A stretch of 64,000 bases of DNA from CBDCVN01 sp965223045 (GTDB lineage: Bacteria; Deinococcota; Deinococci; Deinococcales; Trueperaceae): positions 1,240,001-1,304,000 of the forward strand of contig CBDCVN010000013.1 in assembly GCA_965223045.1 (NCBI GenBank), in the 5' to 3' direction. A model generated the notes under the pieces. That model had not been told where the DNA came from and searched no databases. It saw only the letters and a program-made list of their open reading frames with translations. Of the stretch, positions 8,592 to 17,079 are shown piece by piece (the stretch's first letter is position 1; every line of letters begins with the position of its first letter). The position numbers were made by a program, and so were the translations under genes.

Positions 8592-9245
8592 CTACTGACC
8601 ATTATCATCTGTATCCATGGAAGTATCTTCATCTATATTCGCACTATTCCCCATATTTCCACCCATCATGTTGCCATCCATCATATTACTACCCATATGC
8701 TCTCTCATAAGTGCCATATTACGACCCATAAGTGAAGTCATCTCCGCCATCATTTCGGCACTCATAGGAGGTAACTCACCAGCTTCCATCATCTCGCCAT
8801 ACCTTTGCATCATGCTTACCATTTCTTGTTCCCTGTTCCGCATATGCATCATATCCATTCTCATGTTCTGCATATGCATGCCACTGCCCATATTTCCACC
8901 CATCATATTGCCATCCATCATGTTGTCACCCATGTGCTCTCTCATAAGTGCCATATCACGATTCATAAGTGACATCATTTCCGCCACCATTTTAGGACTC
9001 ATAGGAGATAACTCACCAGCCTCCATCATCTTTATATGCCTTTGCATCATATCTACCATTTCTTGTCTCATGCTCCCCATTTGCGTCATGTCCATGCTTC
9101 CCCTTTCCTCCATGCTTTCCATTCCTCCCATATTCATGCCCATATTATTATTATTACCACCCATTTTTGCATTGTGCTTGCTGGCAAAGCTAGCTCCAAT
9201 AGCTAGAAGCACAACTATCAATACATAAAATGCTTCCTTTAACAT
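8592..9245 (-). CDS. Secreted Met-rich protein with two copies of a ~60-residue copper-binding-like module
   Basis: 217 residues: a signal peptide ending near residue 22, a short Asn/Met/Gly stretch, then two copies of one module at about 58-120 and 138-199. Each copy has the shared core MMEAGEL, then ALMREHMG and NMMDGNMMGGNMG. There is no cupredoxin fold and no Cys. Extreme Met content in an exported protein beside copper genes suggests Cu(I) or Ag(I) sequestration (inference). The long open frame on the opposite strand is a compositional shadow. Confidence 0.8.
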   Translation of the reverse strand: MLKEAFYVLIVVLLAIGASFASKHNAKMGGNNNNMGMNMGGMESMEERGSMDMTQMGSMRQEMVDMMQRHIKMMEAGELSPMSPKMVAEMMSLMNRDMALMREHMGDNMMDGNMMGGNMGSGMHMQNMRMDMMHMRNREQEMVSMMQRYGEMMEAGELPPMSAEMMAEMTSLMGRNMALMREHMGSNMMDGNMMGGNMGNSANIDEDTSMDTDDNGQ

Positions 9246-9316
9246 AATAAATCTCCAAGATACATCATAGGTAAGTAGTGTGAAAATCCAGAAAATTAGC
9301 TTTATACACTAAAACA

Positions 9317-9733
9317 CTACTTTCTTTTAGTTCCCCAAAGTAAACCCATCATAAAAAAACTAATTAACGTGAAAGCAACTAAAGACAAAAAGGGAATAGT
9401 TATAAACCCAAGCCAATTAATATACATGTAGCTGCATGGTACAGCTGTGCTACAACCACCACTAGCAAAAAGCTCAGGCATTTTCTGCCCTAAATAGTGA
9501 TAAGTAGCAATTCCTATACCAAGAATACTTAGAGGCAAAGTGTAAACAACAATTCCTTTATCCTGCTTATAACTAGCGATTCCAAGGATAATTACTAAGG
9601 GGTACATTAAAATACGCTGATACCAACAGTAAGTGCAAGGTATAAAATTACGTATTTCACTAAAGTAAAGACTGCCTGCTGTAGCTACAATAGCAACTAG
9701 CCAAGCTAGATAAAGACCGTTCTTACGAATCAT
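9317..9733 (-). CDS. DsbB/BdbC-type disulfide bond formation protein
   Basis: A four-helix membrane quinone reductase that reoxidises DsbA-type partners. The first Cys pair is CTYC (33/36) and the second is Cys94/Cys100. The 138-residue length is typical of the short BdbC-like form. Its likely partner is the rhodanese-DsbA fusion two genes upstream (10177-11262). Confidence 0.9.
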   Translation of the reverse strand: MIRKNGLYLAWLVAIVATAGSLYFSEIRNFIPCTYCWYQRILMYPLVIILGIASYKQDKGIVVYTLPLSILGIGIATYHYLGQKMPELFASGGCSTAVPCSYMYINWLGFITIPFLSLVAFTLISFFMMGLLWGTKRK

Positions 9734-9774
9734 AAACTACCAAAAGAAAACAATTGTCCATTTAGTGAATACTC

Positions 9775-10074
9775 CTAAGATCGCTCGAGAGTAGCATTTT
9801 GATCCGTATTATTTTGCTGATTTTGCTCGAGTTCAACAATGCGCTTTGAGATGTGCCACTGACGTTTTCTTAAGGAAGCCAATTCCTCTTCAGGATTTGC
9901 AGGTAGATTTTTCTGACTAATACGATTCATCTGAACTATCATTAAGACCATCATTATTGGGCAAAGAGCAAAAAATAATAGTGGCAGGGCAGCAAGGGCA
10001 ATTTGTGGTGCAAACAAAAAGAGGCCTACGATAATAGCACCAGTAACAGTCAAAGCTTTCCAATTAAGGTGCAT
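9775..10074 (-). CDS. DUF2933-like small membrane protein
   Basis: 99 residues: two closely spaced hydrophobic segments (about 8-48), then a charged, probably coiled-coil tail. The N terminus (MHLNWKALTVTGA) resembles DUF2933 proteins, which are often found near heavy-metal genes. No catalytic residues are visible. It lies between dsbB and the DsbA fusion on the same strand. Confidence 0.65.
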   Translation of the reverse strand: MHLNWKALTVTGAIIVGLFLFAPQIALAALPLLFFALCPIMMVLMIVQMNRISQKNLPANPEEELASLRKRQWHISKRIVELEQNQQNNTDQNATLERS

Positions 10075-10176
10075 TTTAAAGTGTTCGATAATAATCTCCT
10101 TATAAGTACTAGACTTAATTAATCTAGATAAAAATTATCTTGCTAAAGAAATTAATAAATAATCTAAAAATATTGC

Positions 10177-11262
10177 TTATTGTGACGCAGCAGCTTCAAG
10201 AAAGGCATTTATGTAATTGTTGAAAGCTTGTAAGGGAAGCGCTCCTTGAAAAAATACACCCTCGATAAGATTTTCCTCGTTCTGAAAACCTAATACGAAT
10301 GCAGGTGTGCCCCGACCCCCTACACTCCTTGCTGCTTCTAAATCAGCTGCAACTTCTTGCTCATAACTCTTAGCTTCAATGCAATCTAGTACAAGTTCTT
10401 GGTCGATTTCCATGTCACTAGCTAAACTAATTAGCTTCTCCATATTTTTTCGTCCAGAAGAGGCATAAAGCTGATCGATAAGCACAAAATAGTCCTCATC
10501 ATCAATCTGCTCTCGAGCACACTCAGCAGCAACAGCAGCCCCAAAAGAAGCGTCTCCTCCCACACTCACAAAATCACGATAAACATAGCGTAATTGATCT
10601 GTTTCTACAAAAGTCTCAACTATTTCAGGTAGAGTTTCATCGTGGAATTTAGCGCAGTAGGGGCAATTGAAATCACTAAACTCCACTAATACCAAAGGCG
10701 TTTCCAAAGAACCAATATAAGGATCACCAACAGTATCTACTTTTACAAACCTATATCTAGGAACACCTATTTGACTACTGATTCTATCCATATCAGGAGT
10801 TGTTAGGTCTTCTCGTTCACCAAAAGCATCATGTAACTCGTAGCCTGCTTCTTGCCACGCAATCATACCACCAGCAAGATTTTTGACATTGGTAAAACCA
10901 AGCTTGACAAGTGTTTCTGAGGCTATTTCCGACATACGTCCACTCATGCAGTAAACAACAATCTCACTGCTTTTATCTTTGGGTAATGTAGGGAAAAAGC
11001 TCTCAACCTCATTAAAAGGGATAAAGCTATCTGTATTGGCAATTTCCCCTTCATAGGGAATGTGCGTATTAATGAATAGAAAGTTACTCCCTGCTGATTG
11101 CAGCATACTTTGTAAATCATCAGGGCTTATATTTGTGTAACTTCCCTGATCTGTCTGAATAACTTCACCAAGTGTTTCTTCTTGGTCTGGAATTTGACTA
11201 TCCTGAGTGATTCCCCAGTCAAATAGGCTTAGAACCGTTAACATAGTTATGAGGTATTTCAT
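10177..11262 (-). CDS. Exported rhodanese-DsbA fusion thiol oxidoreductase
   Basis: 361 residues: a signal peptide (about 1-20), a rhodanese domain (about 40-140) with catalytic Cys105 in CMSGR, then a DsbA-like thioredoxin domain (about 172-358) with FSDFNCPYC (Cys200/Cys203) and the cis-Pro loop GTPAF. The DsbA half probably oxidises exported proteins and is recharged by DsbB. The rhodanese half may carry persulfide or bind copper or sulfur species (inference). The fusion is uncommon. Confidence 0.85.
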   Translation of the reverse strand: MKYLITMLTVLSLFDWGITQDSQIPDQEETLGEVIQTDQGSYTNISPDDLQSMLQSAGSNFLFINTHIPYEGEIANTDSFIPFNEVESFFPTLPKDKSSEIVVYCMSGRMSEIASETLVKLGFTNVKNLAGGMIAWQEAGYELHDAFGEREDLTTPDMDRISSQIGVPRYRFVKVDTVGDPYIGSLETPLVLVEFSDFNCPYCAKFHDETLPEIVETFVETDQLRYVYRDFVSVGGDASFGAAVAAECAREQIDDEDYFVLIDQLYASSGRKNMEKLISLASDMEIDQELVLDCIEAKSYEQEVAADLEAARSVGGRGTPAFVLGFQNEENLIEGVFFQGALPLQAFNNYINAFLEAAASQ

Positions 11263-11274
11263 GTCAATTTTCCT

Positions 11275-11469
11275 TTAGTGCAACTGCTGCTTGATAACTT
11301 CAAATTCTTCACCACTAATTTCTCCTTTGGCATAACGCCTCTTAGCAATTTCTAGAGGCGTTTTCTCTTCTGTGGGGAACATAATTTTGATTAACCATAT
11401 AATGACTAGTAATCCTAAAAGGAGTCCTGAAATCATCCAAGGCCAACCGAAATACATACCTTGCATCAT
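11275..11469 (-). CDS. SHOCT-domain single-helix membrane protein
   Basis: 64 residues: one transmembrane helix, then a SHOCT motif (TPLEIAKRRYAKGEISGEEF), a short C-terminal oligomerisation domain. A longer frame exists to 11502, but a perfect AGGAGG (11482-11477) seven bases before the ATG at 11469 fixes the start. It is divergent from marR, and 12 bp separate it from the rhodanese-DsbA gene. Confidence 0.78.
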   Translation of the reverse strand: MMQGMYFGWPWMISGLLLGLLVIIWLIKIMFPTEEKTPLEIAKRRYAKGEISGEEFEVIKQQLH

Positions 11470-11563
11470 GGTGGAACCTCCTGAGCTAATGCTAAATAGC
11501 AAATGTTTAGCCTGTATAAAGTTGATTTCAAAAAATCATTATGATATCTCATCTGATTTAATT

Positions 11564-11580
11564 AGTTGTATGATACAACT
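11564..11580. promoter_or_regulatory. MarR-type operator
   Basis: A perfect inverted repeat AGTTGTATGATACAACT with 7-bp arms and a 3-bp centre, just before the marR start and between divergent genes. Placement and form fit an autoregulatory MarR-dimer site that could also control the leftward SHOCT/DsbA/DsbB genes. Confidence 0.72.
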
Positions 11581-11587
11581 ACTATTA

Positions 11588-12034
11588 ATGGACAATTTTC
11601 CAGACATTCAACAGCAGCTCATTAATTTTATTCGTGCCTTTGGCTTAACCCAAGCTGAGCGAACGCCTTGTAGTCAACCTGTATCAGTATCCGAAGCACA
11701 TGCACTTATGGAATTAGCCAATGATGCCCCATTCTCTCAACAGGTGCTAGGAGGACGCTTGAATTTGGAAAAGAGTACTGTGAGCCGCTTAGTAAAACAG
11801 CTCGAGCAAAACAATTGGATAAAACGTGAGCGTGGTAAGAAAGATAAACGTATGCTGCTTTTATCATTAAGTCCAAAAGGCACAGAGGTTGCTGCTTGTG
11901 TTCAGGCTGCTCGAGAAAAAAAGTTTAGTGATCTTTTGGCAAACATACCAAAGGATAAGCATAATCTTGTTAGTGAGGCACTCACACTACTGAGTATGGC
12001 TAGTCTTAAGAATAATCAAACTAAAGGAGTTTAA
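11588..12034 (+). CDS. MarR-family transcriptional regulator
   Basis: A 148-residue winged-helix regulator. The recognition region reads LGGRLNLEKSTVSRLVKQL and the wing RERGKKDKRMLLLSLSPKG. The frame is open back to 11372, but the ATG at 11588 is chosen because the upstream part overlaps the divergent gene and the palindromic operator. No strong Shine-Dalgarno site is visible, so the message may be leaderless. It probably senses envelope, redox or metal stress and controls the Spy-like gene behind it and the divergent genes (inference). Confidence 0.85.
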   Translation: MDNFPDIQQQLINFIRAFGLTQAERTPCSQPVSVSEAHALMELANDAPFSQQVLGGRLNLEKSTVSRLVKQLEQNNWIKRERGKKDKRMLLLSLSPKGTEVAACVQAAREKKFSDLLANIPKDKHNLVSEALTLLSMASLKNNQTKGV

Positions 12035-12039
12035 ATTTA

Positions 12040-12588
12040 ATGTTAACAAGGAAAATAGCGATTTTATTGGTAATTATGTTCTTGGGAATTTCTTTTGTGC
12101 AAGAGCACAATCACGAACAGCACATGCAAATGCAAGCTGAACCACTTTCTCCATATGTAAATCAATTAGATAGTCCTGTTAAAGGCTTAAGTGCTAAAGA
12201 AGTTGATGACCTGCTTAATGGGCGTGGCATGGGTTTTGCCAGAATGGCGGAGCTTAACAACTATCCTGGTCCGAAACATCTACTCGAGCTAGCAAATGAG
12301 CTTTCCTTAAACAAATCACAACTAGAAGCAATTAAAGCAGTTTTTGAAGGTATGCAAGCTAAAGCCAAGCTTTTGGGCAAAAATATTCTTGAACTAGAGC
12401 TTGTCTTAAGTAGAGATTTTTCTGAAGGGGAAATTGATACTGTTAATCTAGAAAAGCAAACTGCTGAGCTAGCAAGGCTTTATGGTGAATTGCGTGCAAC
12501 ACACTTAGCTGCTCATTTAGAAGTAACACCATTGCTTAGCGATTATCAAATTCGACACTATAATTTTTTACGAGGTTACAATCAATAA
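12040..12588 (+). CDS. Spy/CpxP-like exported metal-stress protein
   Basis: 182 residues: an N-terminal signal segment, a His/Met-containing stretch (HNHEQHMQMQ), then a helical region with GMGFARMAELNNYPGPKH and paired long helices like Spy/CpxP periplasmic chaperones and metal sensors. The GGAG of its ribosome site lies inside the end of marR, and six bases separate stop and start, so the genes are cotranscribed. It ends 4 bp before the convergent kinase gene. Confidence 0.72.
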   Translation: MLTRKIAILLVIMFLGISFVQEHNHEQHMQMQAEPLSPYVNQLDSPVKGLSAKEVDDLLNGRGMGFARMAELNNYPGPKHLLELANELSLNKSQLEAIKAVFEGMQAKAKLLGKNILELELVLSRDFSEGEIDTVNLEKQTAELARLYGELRATHLAAHLEVTPLLSDYQIRHYNFLRGYNQ

Positions 12589-12591
12589 ATC

Positions 12592-13758
12592 CTATGTAGA
12601 AACACGATTAATCAAGTCTTTATATGGTAAGTCAAAATAAAAACAGCTACCGTGATTTATTTTGCTGCTTACGCCTATTTCTCCACCATGTGCTTCAACG
12701 TAGTGTTTAGCTATCGTTAAGCCAATGCCACTCCCACTGCCATCTTGTTGGCGAGCCTCATCACCCCTAAAAAATCTTGTAAAGACATGTGGTAAATGTT
12801 CTGTGGCTATTCCTGTGCCATTATCTTCTACTGTGAAGTGTATATGATTCCCTTGCTCTTTAGCAGTCACTTTTACCTTTCCACCTTCTGATGTGTGCCT
12901 TAAGGCGTTAAGAGTCAGATTACTCAAAATTTGTACACTCTTTTCAAGATCAGCATAAACACACAAATCTGGCTTGGAAAGTTCACTTAATAGTATGACC
13001 TTTTTAGTTTCATAATGAGGTTTAAAAGTACTTAACACTTGATCAAAAAGGTCTTTCACATGAAACACTTGAGGCTTTAATTTATCTCGCCCTGACTCTA
13101 CTTTAGAAAGTAATGCAAGATCTCTTAGTAAGTGCTCGAGCCTAAAAAGCTGCCTTCTACAAGCAGTCATAGTTTCACTATCAGGCTTAAATAAACCATC
13201 CTCAATACCATCAACATAACCACGCAAACTACTTAGGGGTGTTTTAAATTCATGGGCAAGATTGCTTAGCAGCTCAACCCTCTGAGTTTCAACTTGCTCT
13301 AAGGTAGCAGCCATTGCATTAAAAGTGGTTGCTAGTTCGCCTATCTCATCAGAAGTAAGTATGTTTAGACGCTCATGGTAATGCCCAGAAGCAATGTGCT
13401 GGCTAGCTCGCTGCATTGCTCTTAAAGGTGTAACTATACGCTTTGTTACAAAGAAACCAATGCCACTAGCTACAATTACGGCAATAGCCAAACCCCACAA
13501 CAAAGATTGTTGTACAGCTTGTGTGTAAGTGCGCTCTAGATCACTCAGCATACGCTGTCCTTCTTCTGGTTCAACAGCTAGGGCTTGTTCCAAGTTATGG
13601 CTAGTCCGTACCATAGTGTTTATGTGACGTGTTAAAAATAAAGGGGCAAATAATTGACTGGCAACATAAAGTGTTCCGCTAACTGCTAATATAACTAACA
13701 AATAAGAGAGAATTAGTCGCCAGTAAAGACTACTCTTTAGAAATCTTCTAAGATTCAT
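12592..13758 (-). CDS. Sensor histidine kinase (HAMP, HisKA, HATPase)
   Basis: A 388-residue membrane kinase with two transmembrane helices flanking a short periplasmic loop of about 50 residues. A HAMP domain follows, then the phosphoacceptor helix SNLAHEFKTPLSSL (His169), an N box (NLTLNALRHT), a G1 box (VEDNGTGI) and a GSGIGLTIAKH lid. The frame extends to 13821, but ATG 13758 is the natural start, overlapping the response-regulator end by 11 bp. The loop is small, suggesting a simple ligand such as a metal ion, and copper is plausible from context (inference). Confidence 0.92.
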   Translation of the reverse strand: MNLRRFLKSSLYWRLILSYLLVILAVSGTLYVASQLFAPLFLTRHINTMVRTSHNLEQALAVEPEEGQRMLSDLERTYTQAVQQSLLWGLAIAVIVASGIGFFVTKRIVTPLRAMQRASQHIASGHYHERLNILTSDEIGELATTFNAMAATLEQVETQRVELLSNLAHEFKTPLSSLRGYVDGIEDGLFKPDSETMTACRRQLFRLEHLLRDLALLSKVESGRDKLKPQVFHVKDLFDQVLSTFKPHYETKKVILLSELSKPDLCVYADLEKSVQILSNLTLNALRHTSEGGKVKVTAKEQGNHIHFTVEDNGTGIATEHLPHVFTRFFRGDEARQQDGSGSGIGLTIAKHYVEAHGGEIGVSSKINHGSCFYFDLPYKDLINRVST

Positions 13759-14428
13759 GGTCTTTGAAAACATAACCCACACGGCGAATCGTATGTAAGT
13801 AGCGAGGTTTACTAGGATCAATTTCTATTTTTTGTCTTAGGTTGGAAATATGCACATCCACTACTCTATCAACACCGAAAAAGTCACGTCCCCAAATCTT
13901 TTCTAAAAGTTCATCTCGCCTAAACACTCTGCCACTTTGATTGGCAAGAAGGTATATAAGATCGAACTCACGAGAGGTTAACTCGAATTCTTGCCCACTA
14001 CGTTTGATAATGCGTTTTGTATTATCAATTTCAATTTCCCCTATACGAACCACATTCTCTGTATTGCCCTGTTGTCGCCTTAAGACTGCTTTTACTCGAG
14101 CTACTAATTCACGTGGACTAAAGGGCTTCGGCACGTAGTCATCAGCACCTGCTTCAAAAACTGTAAGCTTATCTTCCTCTTCACCCTTAGCAGTAAGCAT
14201 AATCACAGGAGTTTGCTGTTCTTGCCGAAGTTGTTTTAGAATTTCTAGGCCACTTAAGCTTGGCAACATCCAATCAAGGATAATTAGGCTTGGGGATTGC
14301 TCGAGTGCTTTTCCTAACCCACTAAGACCACTACTAGCAACTTGTACAACATAACCTTCATTTTCAAGATAAGTGCACACCACCCGCACAATATCTGGAT
14401 CATCTTCAATTAATAAAATATGTGACAT
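13748..14428 (-). CDS. OmpR/PhoB-family response regulator
   Basis: 226 residues: a receiver domain with acidic pocket Asp9/Asp10, phosphoacceptor Asp52 in LDWMLP, and Lys in PKPF, then a winged-helix DNA-binding domain ending RRVGYVFKD. It is cotranscribed and translationally coupled with the kinase. It probably regulates part of the copper/envelope island (inference from location). Confidence 0.93.
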   Translation of the reverse strand: MSHILLIEDDPDIVRVVCTYLENEGYVVQVASSGLSGLGKALEQSPSLIILDWMLPSLSGLEILKQLRQEQQTPVIMLTAKGEEEDKLTVFEAGADDYVPKPFSPRELVARVKAVLRRQQGNTENVVRIGEIEIDNTKRIIKRSGQEFELTSREFDLIYLLANQSGRVFRRDELLEKIWGRDFFGVDRVVDVHISNLRQKIEIDPSKPRYLHTIRRVGYVFKDHES

Positions 14429-14552
14429 GTTTACTTGCTCGAAGCATGATCACAATATCAGATAAGGATAATATAGGTTTAGCCACACCTAATTGTAGCA
14501 TTAGGAGATTAGTTTAACAATAACTTGAAATTGTAAATTTAGGATTTTTACA

Positions 14553-14575
14553 ACAGTACAGTACAGTACAGTACA
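14553..14575. repeat. Short tandem repeat (ACAGT) x ~4.6
   Basis: A pentanucleotide microsatellite in the 230-bp gap between the response-regulator gene and DUF309. Slippage here would change spacing but no reading frame. I see nothing else definite in this gap beyond a probable leftward promoter for the response regulator. Confidence 0.85.
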
Positions 14576-14660
14576 ATGCCATTGGTTTGTGGGAATTTAT
14601 CTGAACTCGAGCTAATACTATAGAGTAAGGTGTACTACTAATATTTGATTGTTGCCCTAG

Positions 14661-15158
14661 TTAATTTTGTAGCACAATGTAGGGTAATGATGGCACTTTC
14701 CCTGCCAAAAAGGATTCAACTTTTTCTGTGAAAGTATCTATTCTTAAGCCAAGAAATACACCAGATTTTGAGCTTAATTTTAATAAACCTTTATTTGCTA
14801 GTCTTAAGGCACCTTTATGATTTGATTGTATTTCCTTCAGTAATCCTGCAGATATTTGAATAATACCTTGAACAAATACTCCTGTTGGTGTTTCCCTTCC
14901 AATATTAATCCACAGGCTTTCTAAAACTTCATGTGCTTCCCAGAAATATTGATGATTGAATAAATCTATTGCGTATAGATATTTTTCAGATTCTTGCCAT
15001 AATTCAGCTGAGAACTTGGTTTTAGAAGAAGGAATTTTAGGTATATGGGAACCTTGGGGATCTTTATCTGGATGTAAGCCCTGCCCTGGTATATAACGTC
15101 TTTTAGGAAATGAAACTTTTGAATAGCGCTGAATGTTTGGTTTTGCTAGGGATTCCAT
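14661..15158 (-). CDS. DUF309 protein
   Basis: 165 residues. The helical DUF309 core has the family signature FNHQYFWEAHEVLESLW followed by FVQGIIQISAGLLK. A basic N-terminal stretch of about 45 residues is not part of the usual core. The function of the family is unknown. It is divergent from the gene at 15236, with a 77-bp shared promoter region. Confidence 0.85.
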   Translation of the reverse strand: MESLAKPNIQRYSKVSFPKRRYIPGQGLHPDKDPQGSHIPKIPSSKTKFSAELWQESEKYLYAIDLFNHQYFWEAHEVLESLWINIGRETPTGVFVQGIIQISAGLLKEIQSNHKGALRLANKGLLKLSSKSGVFLGLRIDTFTEKVESFLAGKVPSLPYIVLQN

Positions 15159-15235
15159 AGTTAAGGAACAATTCTGTCACAAAACCTGTTAGAATCAATT
15201 AGAAAGCAAAGGTAGCTAAATTTAAGGAGAAATAA

Positions 15236-15496
15236 TTGAAAGGAAAGACCCTAACAATCAATGGTGATAAATGGACTGTTGTTAATGTAGCACCTACACC
15301 TGAACTAGCAGAAATGGTTGCTGTCTTTTTAGAGGATCAGGGCTTTGTGGTTATGACCAAAGGCCCTGATAATGTAAGCGATGCTTTAACACATCTAGGG
15401 GTTTATCATGTAGGAATTACCTACGTTTTAGTTCCTGAGGAAAGTGCTGATGAAGCAGATAAGCTTATTTCTGAAATGCTTGCAGATTCAGAATAG
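15236..15496 (+). CDS. DUF2007-like putative signal-transducing protein
   Basis: 86 residues with an alpha/beta pattern: APTPELAEMVAVFLEDQGF, then a C-terminal YVLVPEESADEADKLI segment. This matches small DUF2007-type proteins, whose ligand is unknown. The start is TTG at 15236, supported by AAGGAG seven bases upstream; there is no ATG in the right place. It is a stand-alone gene converging on the DUF2330 gene. Confidence 0.7.
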   Translation: MKGKTLTINGDKWTVVNVAPTPELAEMVAVFLEDQGFVVMTKGPDNVSDALTHLGVYHVGITYVLVPEESADEADKLISEMLADSE

Positions 15497-15510
15497 GGAA
15501 AAGTAGAAAT

Positions 15511-16836
15511 CTATCTAAAGCGATCAAAAGTCCTTTCCCACCACGAGGGAATATCTTCTTCAGGATGATAAGATTCTATTTCTACTCTTATATCAGTTAT
15601 ATCCCAGCCTGTTAAATTTGCTAGAGCTTGTGCCTCTTTCTCCTGACGTTCTCTTACACTGCGAATGTAATCTTTACCTGCTTCACAAGTAATTGCCCCT
15701 TCAAAAGGTCTTTGTAAAATATAGCGCCCTTGGAAGTTTTCACGGTTTTCTGTTACTTCAAACATTAAATCTTCTGGATGTGTTTCGCTAGTGTAGCGTA
15801 AGTGCATACGAGTTAGATACACATTGGGAGCGCCAAAATTAGCACTATCATCTAGCCAAAATACTCCTGCCCTTTTTAGCTCTTCTTCAGAAAGAGGATC
15901 AGCAGCACAAGGGTCACACCATGCCATATCCCAAGCATACTCTAAGAAAACTGCGTCTCTATCTTCTCTTTCATAGCCATGAGCAAACATATCTAAGTAA
16001 AAGTTACCAAAGTCATCTTCAACAAATTCAGGAATGTTGACATCACTAGGAATCTTAGCCATGCGGTAGTTAGTAGTTTCTACTCTGCCTTTGGGAGAGA
16101 GCATGAAAATAACTAGATCTTGAGGGCCATTGGCATTAACAGTACCTAGTTGGATAGGAAGCATAAAATCATCTGATTCAAAGGCCATAAGCAAAGGACG
16201 CAAGAATGCTTGACCACTTTCTTCAAAGGTTTCTAGGTTAACTTTAGCAACAAAGAACTTCATACCTTGTTTGATATAGCTATTAAACGCCTCTGCAGCA
16301 CCTTCAGGTATATTGTAATCATTTTCTAAAAGCCAAGTTTCTAGCCCATCTGACTCTTCTGCACTTAGAATCAAGATGTCATATTCACCCACACTAAAAG
16401 AAGCCTCTATAGTTACTCCTAGGGCACTTGCGCGTCCAGCTCCCTCTTCTGCAGGGGCAGCAGAAGGAACTGCAAAAGTACCATCAAGTTGCCTAACGTC
16501 ATAACGCATGCAGGGATCACTATCAAAATACTCCACTAATCTAGGTGCGCTGTAAGCATCAATCCTATCAATAATAGCGTTATCGCCTACTTGAATTTGC
16601 CCTTCTTGCATGACTGTTGGTACAGGTACTACTAGAGCAAATTCACTGACATCACCTTTAAAGTCATTTGCCATAGTTAGAATAGTTTTGTTGTCTTCTC
16701 GAGCAATAATAACCTTAGATGATTCATTGAAAAGGTCAGCATCTGCTTTAGAAACGTAAAAACCACAAAAGGCTTGAGCACTACTTATCAAAAGTAAAAA
16801 GCAGCCTAAAAGAAGTTTAAAACCATAATTTTTCAT
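15511..16836 (-). CDS. DUF2330 exported protein
   Basis: 441 residues: a signal peptide (cleavage near AQA/FCGFYV), then a large domain with the DUF2330 hallmarks FCGFYVSKADADLFN, SSKVIIAREDNKTILTMANDF and FALVVPVP. Several Cys pairs (DPCMRYD, CDPCAAD) suggest disulfides in the exported domain. Its function is unknown. It is monocistronic, convergent with the DUF2007-like gene. Confidence 0.88.
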   Translation of the reverse strand: MKNYGFKLLLGCFLLLISSAQAFCGFYVSKADADLFNESSKVIIAREDNKTILTMANDFKGDVSEFALVVPVPTVMQEGQIQVGDNAIIDRIDAYSAPRLVEYFDSDPCMRYDVRQLDGTFAVPSAAPAEEGAGRASALGVTIEASFSVGEYDILILSAEESDGLETWLLENDYNIPEGAAEAFNSYIKQGMKFFVAKVNLETFEESGQAFLRPLLMAFESDDFMLPIQLGTVNANGPQDLVIFMLSPKGRVETTNYRMAKIPSDVNIPEFVEDDFGNFYLDMFAHGYEREDRDAVFLEYAWDMAWCDPCAADPLSEEELKRAGVFWLDDSANFGAPNVYLTRMHLRYTSETHPEDLMFEVTENRENFQGRYILQRPFEGAITCEAGKDYIRSVRERQEKEAQALANLTGWDITDIRVEIESYHPEEDIPSWWERTFDRFR

Positions 16837-16887
16837 GTGAAACCTCCAACTAGATGTCTATATAAGTTCTGACTATCAAATCATAAG

Positions 16888-16967
16888 ATGTCATTCTGAG
16901 TGAAACGAAAAATCTTAATGCGTTATGTTGTAAGATACATTCGTCACTATGTTCCTCAGTATGACAT
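16888..16967. repeat. Imperfect palindromic dispersed element
   Basis: An 80-bp element whose ends form an inverted repeat (ATGTCATTCTGAGTGAAAC facing GTTCCTCAGTATGACAT). It resembles the widespread intergenic TGTCATTCTGAGC family of fold-back repeats. It lies in the 240-bp gap between DUF2330 and tsaD, and RNA through it would fold into a hairpin that may also act as a terminator. Confidence 0.72.
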
Positions 16968-17079
16968 ATATGTTGTAGGAGTGCACCTTTTGATGAAAAA
17001 TTTTTTCTAGGACACTACAATTATATTTCAGACACTTTAGAATTAGTATTTTCTTGAAAAATATAGCACTATAGTCAAT

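Noticed and set aside
8617..9228. 203-codon open frame antisense to the Met-rich gene
   Set aside because: ATG codons read backwards give Ile/His/Pro-rich sequence without stops. The Met-rich strand has the signal peptide and ribosome-site context.
11372..11587. N-terminal extension of MarR
   Set aside because: It overlaps the divergent SHOCT gene and its ribosome site and crosses the operator palindrome. The MarR fold begins after 11588.
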